From assembly GCA_948474755.1 (NCBI GenBank), contig CAOLHI010000351.1:310001-374000 (forward strand): a DNA stretch of 64,000 nucleotides. Reading direction: 5' to 3'. A program made the translations under genes and the position numbers. The notes below the pieces were generated by a model. It ran no database searches, was not told where the DNA came from, and saw only the letters and a list, made by a program, of their open reading frames with translations. Source of the stretch: Ctenosaura bakeri. Taxonomy: Eukaryota; Chordata; Lepidosauria; Squamata; Iguanidae. The first letter of the stretch is position 1. The number at the start of each line of letters is the position of its first letter. Below, piece after piece: positions 57,584-64,000 of the stretch.

Positions 57584-58839
57584 AAAGAAGAAACACAACT
57601 GTTTTCATCCTGAATTCTACCCTCCCATAAGTTATGGTGATGAGAGAGTCCATCATGCAAATCAGCCCCATGTTAGATCTTATGGAATCTGAAGAGGAAG
57701 AAAAAGAATCTCACGGCTGAAAACAACAATGTGTTTTGAAAAAAGTTCATCTGCTTTACTTGCCAAATCATCTCTGCATGTTACTATTTATTTAATGTTT
57801 GCACAACTCAGCCCGTGTATTTGCTGAATGTATATACTGATAACATTTTACAGACTTGTATGTTGTGATTTGCTGTCAAGTCAAAGTCATCTTATGACAA
57901 TCCGATGAAGGGGAGAGCTCCATGGTAATTTGTCCCGATCCTGTGGGGTAAACATACTCACACAGCTCTTCATTGCACAAAGAAGGTAGCTGTGTAGGCT
58001 CTGTTGTTCCCTTTTAATCAGAAGGATTCTTCTCCAAAGGTTTAATTAAGAGTTTCTTTTTTAAAAAAGCTGATTGCCAGCATAGGCCATCAGATCCTCA
58101 GATCAAACAGCTGCATTTCACAGCAAGGGAAAGATGCCAGTCCCTCAGTCCTTCCCATTCCCAATGCATTTACTCATGTGTAAATGTAAGTAAAGGGTAT
58201 TCCAGACCCTAATGGGTAATTCTTCACTCCTCCTTTAATCCAGGTGAGTATCTCCAGACAAAGATCCCCCTGGCTGGCACTTTTACTGCAGAATGCTATA
58301 GAACTGGCACTGAGTACATCTGCCTGGCTAGCCTGCTAGAGTCAAATCCCTGAAATTAGTTAATATTGCTCACTTTTCTTAATTTTGTCATGCAGTTCTT
58401 GATTCAGTAAAGTATCAGCATGTAATTTAGAATGCATATTTTTAAATACACTCCACTCAGAAATGTATATTAGGCACAAAATACAAGGACATATTTTATG
58501 GGAGAACATGTTCAAAATACATGTTTAAATATGCATTTAAGTGCATGTTGCAGTTCAGTGTGAACACAACAGCTATGTGAGTGAACACTAGGGAAGTGAA
58601 AGTAACATGGACAAAGTGATCTACCTATTTTTAAACTGATTTCTGTGTGATCGGACTCATCACTGCCAATGCTCATGAAATTCTAAATGCCTGCTGCTTT
58701 CAGTTCCCAAGTTAATTAACTTTGAAAACTCATAAACAATCTCTAGAGTGAGATCTCACATGAGCCAGTCTACAAATAATGCTTTGAGCACTGATTCAGA
58801 GGCATTTGGACTCAGTAGCACCACCTACACAAGCACTAA
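57584..58839. other. Unannotated intergenic sequence
   Basis: No gene is seen. A weak SINE/BovB tail-like stretch lies near 57,866 (GATTTGCTGTCAAGTCAAAG). Confidence 0.4.
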
Positions 58840-59036
58840 GGCCATTTCCGCACTACACTATTATAGCGCTATTATTCCATTTTCAGCATCCTGTGGAATT
58901 CTGGAGTTTGTAGTTTACTGAGGCCAAAGAGCTCTCTGGCTGAGAATTCTAAATGCCTCACCCTAAACTGCAAACTCCACGATTCCATAGGATGTTGAAT
59001 GTGGAATAATAGCACTATAACAATGTAGTGTGGGCC
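58840..59036 (+). mobile_element. Palindromic MITE, family A (copy 8)
   Basis: A 197-bp element with GGCCATTTCCGCACTACACT at the left and AATGTAGTGTGGGCC at the right. It is one of the best preserved palindromes in the window. Flanks TAA and TAG agree at two of three bases. Confidence 0.9.
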
Positions 59037-60295
59037 TAGACCTGTGTCTCGAGCAAACAGACCCCCAGTTCCTGTGCCCTGAAATCTGGAACTCCCTAGC
59101 CAGAACCTCAAGAGATTTGCAGTCCTGGATCAAGAGCTCACCAAAGAAACAGTATCCTTGCCCCCAAAGACTTTGCAGGCCTTTTTGCTCACTACTACAA
59201 ACTCACATTCTGACAATGGAAAAAATGAAGTCGTTCTAGGTCATTGAGCAAATACTCTTTTTAGGTTCTACATTTTCATGCAAAGGAATGGAAGCTTGAG
59301 AAGGTCAATGACACTGAAGGATACATAGGGGCAAGTTATCTTTTCCGTTGAACCTTTCCTGGATTCTGAATTATCTGTCTCTGCACACTCTTGCTTTTTA
59401 ACTTGTGGCCTTTGAGATGATAAGAGCATTTTTCTTGACAGTCCCCAGGTCCAATTATTTCTTCCAGACTCCCTGCCAGGGCCAGACAACACCATCTCAC
59501 CCATGAACCACTATAATCACTTTTTATATGAACAGTCTTTAAATGCTGGGTTGGTTACCTGAAGAACCTATGGAGTATCAATGAAATCCATGGTGAAATC
59601 AGCCGCAATAAAGTCAGAGGTGTTTCGATTCGTGATAAAAGAGTATGCGTTCATAAGCCTGAGTAACTGCACATCATTGCTGGAATCTCATCTCCACTGC
59701 TCCCCAAAGACAAACTGGTTCAATTGTATTCGTAAGCATGTGGCTGATAGAATGTAGTCTCTGTAAGATGCATTCCACACACACACCCCCACACACATAC
59801 AAACTCACTTTGTCCAAACGCTGAAAGGGCTCCATACGATAATAAAATATGATTAAAAGACAATAAAAGATAATTAAAACATCTCTATTAATATGCTTTG
59901 GCATAAATTCAACAGAACAATAGTAAGTGGTGAGGTCTTTAGGAGAACAGTAAACCTCAGGCCAACAGTAATCATAGCAAAACACACTTTGTAATAAATT
60001 TCAGTGCAAGAAGAAATTACTCTTGCCACTTCAGGACATTACAACAGGGCTTGCATTAGCACAGGACTGCAAGATTAAGGTTGCCTCAGTAGGCTGATCT
60101 TCTTTTTTCAAAGAGATTTAACTGAGCCATAGCATAGAGTGCTTTTTTTCCTTTCCATGCCATGTCCCTTCATTTCTATTCCTTTCTAGGCACAACTGCC
60201 TAATTTGCTACAGATTTTCTTCTTAAATCATACAAATTATGACCAAGCAATACACTTGCACATAGATCAGGAATGGGGAATCTTGGCCCTCCAGG
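59037..60295. other. Unannotated intergenic sequence
   Basis: No gene is seen. Bases 60,270-60,300 resemble the end of repeat E (CTTGGCCCTCCAGGTGTT) next to the BovB 3' end. Confidence 0.4.
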
Positions 60296-63225
60296 TGTTG
60301 TTGTTGTTATTAACTGCTGTCATGTCAACTGACTTATGGAGTCTCTTTGAATGAGAGATGGCCAAATCACCCTGTCGTCAATAGCTCAGCTTGGGTCTTA
60401 CAAATTTGGGGCCATGGCTTCCTTGATTGAGTCTATCCATCTGTAATGTGGTTTTTCTCTTTTCCCACTGCCTTCTGCCTTATCAAGAATTACAATATGT
60501 TCTAGTGACTCATGTCTTCTAGTGATATGACCAAAGTATAACACCTTGAGTTTAGTCATCTTGGTATCTAGGTAGGCTTCAGCCTTGATTCCAAGACTGA
60601 TTGGTTGGTCTTTTTTAGCAGTCCATGATACCATAGAACTGTAGAACTCTTCTACAGCACCACATTTCAAAGGAATTGTTTGTCTTTCTATCAGCTTTCT
60701 TCACTATTCAGCTTTCACAACCATACATAGAAACTGGAAATAGAATGGCATAGACAATCCTAATTTTAGGATTCAATAATATATCTTGACACTTTAGGAT
60801 CTTGTATAGTTTCTTCATAGCTGCCCTTCCTAGACCTGACCATTTCTATACTATGGCCCCACCCTGACATAGGGATGCACTGAAGCCAGTCTGCAATGCA
60901 TGCTACTGCACAATAACGTCACAATCCCATTCCTGTCGTGTCCCCAGCCATCACAATTGAGTGTTATACTATCACCAGGAAAATCTGGTAACAGGCCCCT
61001 GATCATGTCAGCTTGGACCATGCAGAAAGGGCAGAAGAGTTATTTAGGTGCTTCATTCCTCAGTGCAGCACAGGAAGAGCCAGGTGCACTGCAGAAGGAA
61101 GGAGAGTGTCGTCACCCCTATCATCCGCTGGCAGCCAGCTGGGTGCAGAGAGGAGCATTCAGGACACTCTCCCATTCTGGCAAAGGCACTCCCTGAATGA
61201 CACCAGGACTTCACAGGATGCAGGTAAGGTGAGGAAAAGGCCTTAATCTGCAGTCTCCATTTAAATTAATGATTGAGCCAAGGTACAGGAAATGTTTGAA
61301 CATCTCAATATCTTCATTGTCTACTTTAAAGATGTATAAATCATCAGTCATCGTTAGTTTTGTTTACTTAATGTTCAACTATGAACCTGCATTTGCACTT
61401 TCTTCCTTGACTTTCTTCAGAAGCCATTCCAAGTCTTTCCTATTTTCTGCTAGTAGTATGGTTTCACCTGCATAGCTTAAACTGCTAATGTTCCTTCCTC
61501 CAATTTTCACATCACTTTCCTCAAAATCTAATCTAGCTTTGTGTGTGATACTTTCAACATACAAGATTAAAAAATGGGGTGATAAAATGAAGCCTTGCCA
61601 ATTGGAAACCATTCTGTCTTTCCATATTCTGTCCTAACAGTGACCAAAATGTTGTGCTATGCCCATTTCTTTAAGACTGGTCTATAGTTTTACATGTGCA
61701 ACACAGTCAAAGGCTTTGCTAGTCTATAAAGCACAGGCTGATTTTCTTCTAAAATTCTTTGGTGTGTTTCATTATACAATATATGTTTGCAATAGGATCC
61801 CTAAATGCCTCTTCTTCTTCTGGACCCAGTTTAGAAATCTGACATTTCTCAATCTGTGTATGATAAAAGTCTTTGTTGTAGAATTTTGTGCATCATTCTG
61901 CTTGCATGGAACATAATTGTAGTGATCTGATGGAATCCCTGGTGACTCCATTCTTGGGGACTGAAATGTATATTGAATGTTTCGGGTCTATGGGACATTC
62001 TTTTGTTTTCCATATTTCCTGATAGATTTTAGTTAGAATTTGAGTGGATTCTGTCTCTGTGATGCAGCTTCCACTTCACTGTCTAAAATTATCGGTACAT
62101 CTTCAAATGGTTCTTCCTTTAATGAATTTGTTATCCAGTCATCTCTTTTATATAGTTCTTCAGTGTATTGTTTCCATTGGCTTTTTATTTTGTCTTGATC
62201 ATGCAGTGTGTTCCCTAGCTGATCATAGAGCGTCTCCATTCTTGGTTTACTTTTACTTTGATTTTTTTGATCTTGTGGATGAGATCTCTAATTCTACCTT
62301 TTTTGTTGTCATCTTCTATTTATCTGCATTGATAGTTATAGTAGTTCTCTTTGTCCTGTGCACAAGTCATTGAACAGTTGTCTCCAGAGCTCTGACCTTA
62401 TTTCTGTCTCCATCTACTTTTGCTTCTTGACTGTCATTAACTGCTTGAACAGTTTCATCTGTCATTCAGTGAGGTTTTAATTTCTTCATGGCTGCAGGTA
62501 GTAACTTTTTGCATTCCTCTCTGACAATGCCCTTGGTTTCAATCTCGAGTTCTTCTGGTTTCTGGTCAAGTCAGCTTAATAGTGGAAATCTATATTTTAT
62601 ATTATCTTTAAATTCTACAAGGATGTTCTTAAGGTTGTATTTTGGCACAATTAATGGTTCAGTGTTCTTCTTTAGCTTTACTCTTTTTTTATATATTAGC
62701 AGTTTATGGTCTGTGCTAGAATCTGCTCCTGATTTTGTTTTTTCTGCTCCAATAAACTTTCGCTTCCAATTATGTGGACTATTTGATTTATGTATTGGCC
62801 ATAAGATGATGTTATGCATACAGTCACTTCTTTGGTTGCCTAAAGAACGTGTTTGTGATAAATAAAATGTTGGCTTCACAAAATTCAATCTGACATTTTC
62901 CTGATCTTTCTTGATGCTAGGCCAAATTCTTCTATGATGTCTAGTTTTGCTCTGTTTCCCACTTGTGTGTTCCAATCACCTATTATTAACAAGGAGTCCT
63001 GTTTTGATGTGTGGTCAGTTTCTTCTAGGACTCCAGCACAGAATCATTTCTTCTTCTTTTTTTTCCCCTGTCTCAGTACTAGGAGTATAAACCTGCATAA
63101 TGGTTATATTGATGGGTTTTTCCTGAAGTCTTGTTGATATTACTTGGTCAGACTTTGCAGTATGTCCTTTGACTGCTTTTGCTACATATCTCCTCACTTT
63201 TAATGCCACCCCATTATTCTTAGAT
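60296..63225 (-). mobile_element. Decayed BovB (RTE) LINE
   Basis: On the minus strand, pieces follow BovB order. First come endonuclease segments: ALKVRRYVAKAVKG and NITIMQVYTPSTE near 63,100-63,200; KSGADSSTDHKLLI near 62,730, the SDH-like box. Next is KIKSQWKQYTEELYKRDDWI near 62,150. Then reverse transcriptase: ILSPHFLILYVESI and GRNISSLSYAGETILLAEN near 61,500, where catalytic YADD has become YAGE. Last is the C-terminus, KMTKLKVLYFGHITRRHESL and YRWIDSIKEAMAPNL near 60,410-60,560. The 3' end lies near 60,296 with (AAC)n. About 2.5 kb of BovB remains, split by a MITE at 60,840-61,242. Many frameshifts make it inactive. Confidence 0.85.
60840..61242 (+). mobile_element. GGCC-ended MITE, family B (copy B8), inside BovB
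   Basis: The left end CCATTTCTATACTATGGCCC is degraded. The right end CAGGTAAGGTGAGGAAAAGGCC is typical. The interior has the weakened central stem (AGTGCAGCACAGGAAGAGCC, GGTGCACTGCAGAAGGAAGG). BovB sequence is continuous across it, from CTGCCCTTCCTAGACCTGA to TTAATCTGCAGTCTCC. Confidence 0.7.
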
Positions 63226-64000
63226 TTTTATTTCCTGAGTAAAAGATTGTGTAGTTTTACTCAGAAAATATAGCATATGGCTACGCTTGCTATACTTCCC
63301 ATTTTAGACCCTGCAGGATTGATCCCCATCTTGCAATCATATCTGTTGTAGGTAAAGGAGTTTGAAATAACCCAACAGATATGTGTTTTAACAGCTTGTA
63401 TGGTACTTGCTCTTCCATTAAAACCTTTCATTTACTAGAATTCAAAATAGTATTTTATCTTCCACTGGCATATCTCAGAGCTTTTTCACATCTTCTGTGG
63501 CTCAAATTGGTTTGTTCACAATCTTGAAAGCGAAAGTGTTCCTAGGCTAGATTGTGCATTTGAATTTTCTCCCACATTCTATCTTATATTAACAATGTTC
63601 ACATAGGAAATACTTTAATGTGCAATAGCCTCTGTTGTTTTTGTTATTAATATTACCTATATAGCACTCAGATCTAAGTGCTGTTCAGAAGAGAAACAAA
63701 TGCCTCTGCTTGCTTTCAATTTTTTTGAATCACACATGAAAATAGAAAGAAAACTGAAAAGATGCATTACAATGGAGCACACTAAAACAGTGGAGTAACT
63801 AGTGCAAGACTTTTGGGGGGCACTGGAGAGGTTGGCATTCCTTTTCTCCCTCCACAGTGCCAGACTGTACCCACCCCCACCCCATCATGGTTATTCCATG
63901 CCTTGTGGAGACTGGGCAGGATTGGAGAAGCATCAGGCTATGTCCCTGTAGCCAGACATAAAGTGGTACTGCAACATTGAGACTTCTGAAGGACTCTAGG
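63226..64000. other. Unannotated intergenic sequence
   Basis: Nothing recognisable is seen; the upper edge of the BovB element may extend slightly into this stretch. Confidence 0.4.

Overview
This 64 kb window looks like gene-free nuclear DNA from a squamate reptile (lizard or snake). I found no exon, tRNA or rRNA gene of the host. Almost every readable open frame is a piece of a transposable element. The organism call is an inference from the repeats seen together: CR1, L2, BovB (RTE) and L1 LINEs, tRNA-derived SINEs of the Sauria type with the BovB-like tail, a SPIN-type hAT element, and many short GGCC-ended DNA transposons. SPIN and BovB are both known in squamates.

Layout. 0.5-1.8 kb: truncated CR1 (+). 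2.6-3.2 kb: L2-like endonuclease remnant. 5.6-7.7 kb: L2 (-) with a SINE inside its 3' end. 8.2-9.5 kb: T-rich decayed sequence. 11.5-20.8 kb: a cluster of GGCC-ended MITEs, a possible LTR, another L2 remnant, the SPIN element at 16,674-17,815 with a perfect 8-bp target duplication, a SINE split by a MITE, and a BovB fragment. 22.5-28.75 kb: the main object, a nearly full-length L1 on the minus strand. Its ORF2 is 1,276 codons long with one in-frame stop, its ORF1 is readable but has two frameshifts, and it lies between 11-bp direct repeats. 29-34 kb: MITEs, a CR1 split by a MITE, a possible LTR and an L2 tail. 34.1-37.7 kb: mostly unique sequence with one candidate conserved regulatory block. 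38-48 kb: LTR, SINE and MITEs. 47.3-52.5 kb: mostly unique. 52.5-57.6 kb: CR1 (-), two copies of an unnamed repeat D, and a second LTR. 58.8-63.2 kb: a MITE and a decayed BovB LINE split by a MITE.

How the parts relate. SINE tails in the window resemble the BovB 3' end, as expected if BovB machinery moved them. The GGCC-ended MITEs sit inside SINE, CR1, BovB, repeat E and repeat D copies, so they are younger than their hosts here. Several carry 3-bp target duplications that are not restricted to TWA (TAA, TAT, CTA, TGT, AGA, TCT). This makes their superfamily uncertain, and they are the best candidate for something under-described. Boundaries of decayed repeats are approximate. All family names are from recognition of sequence, without a database search.
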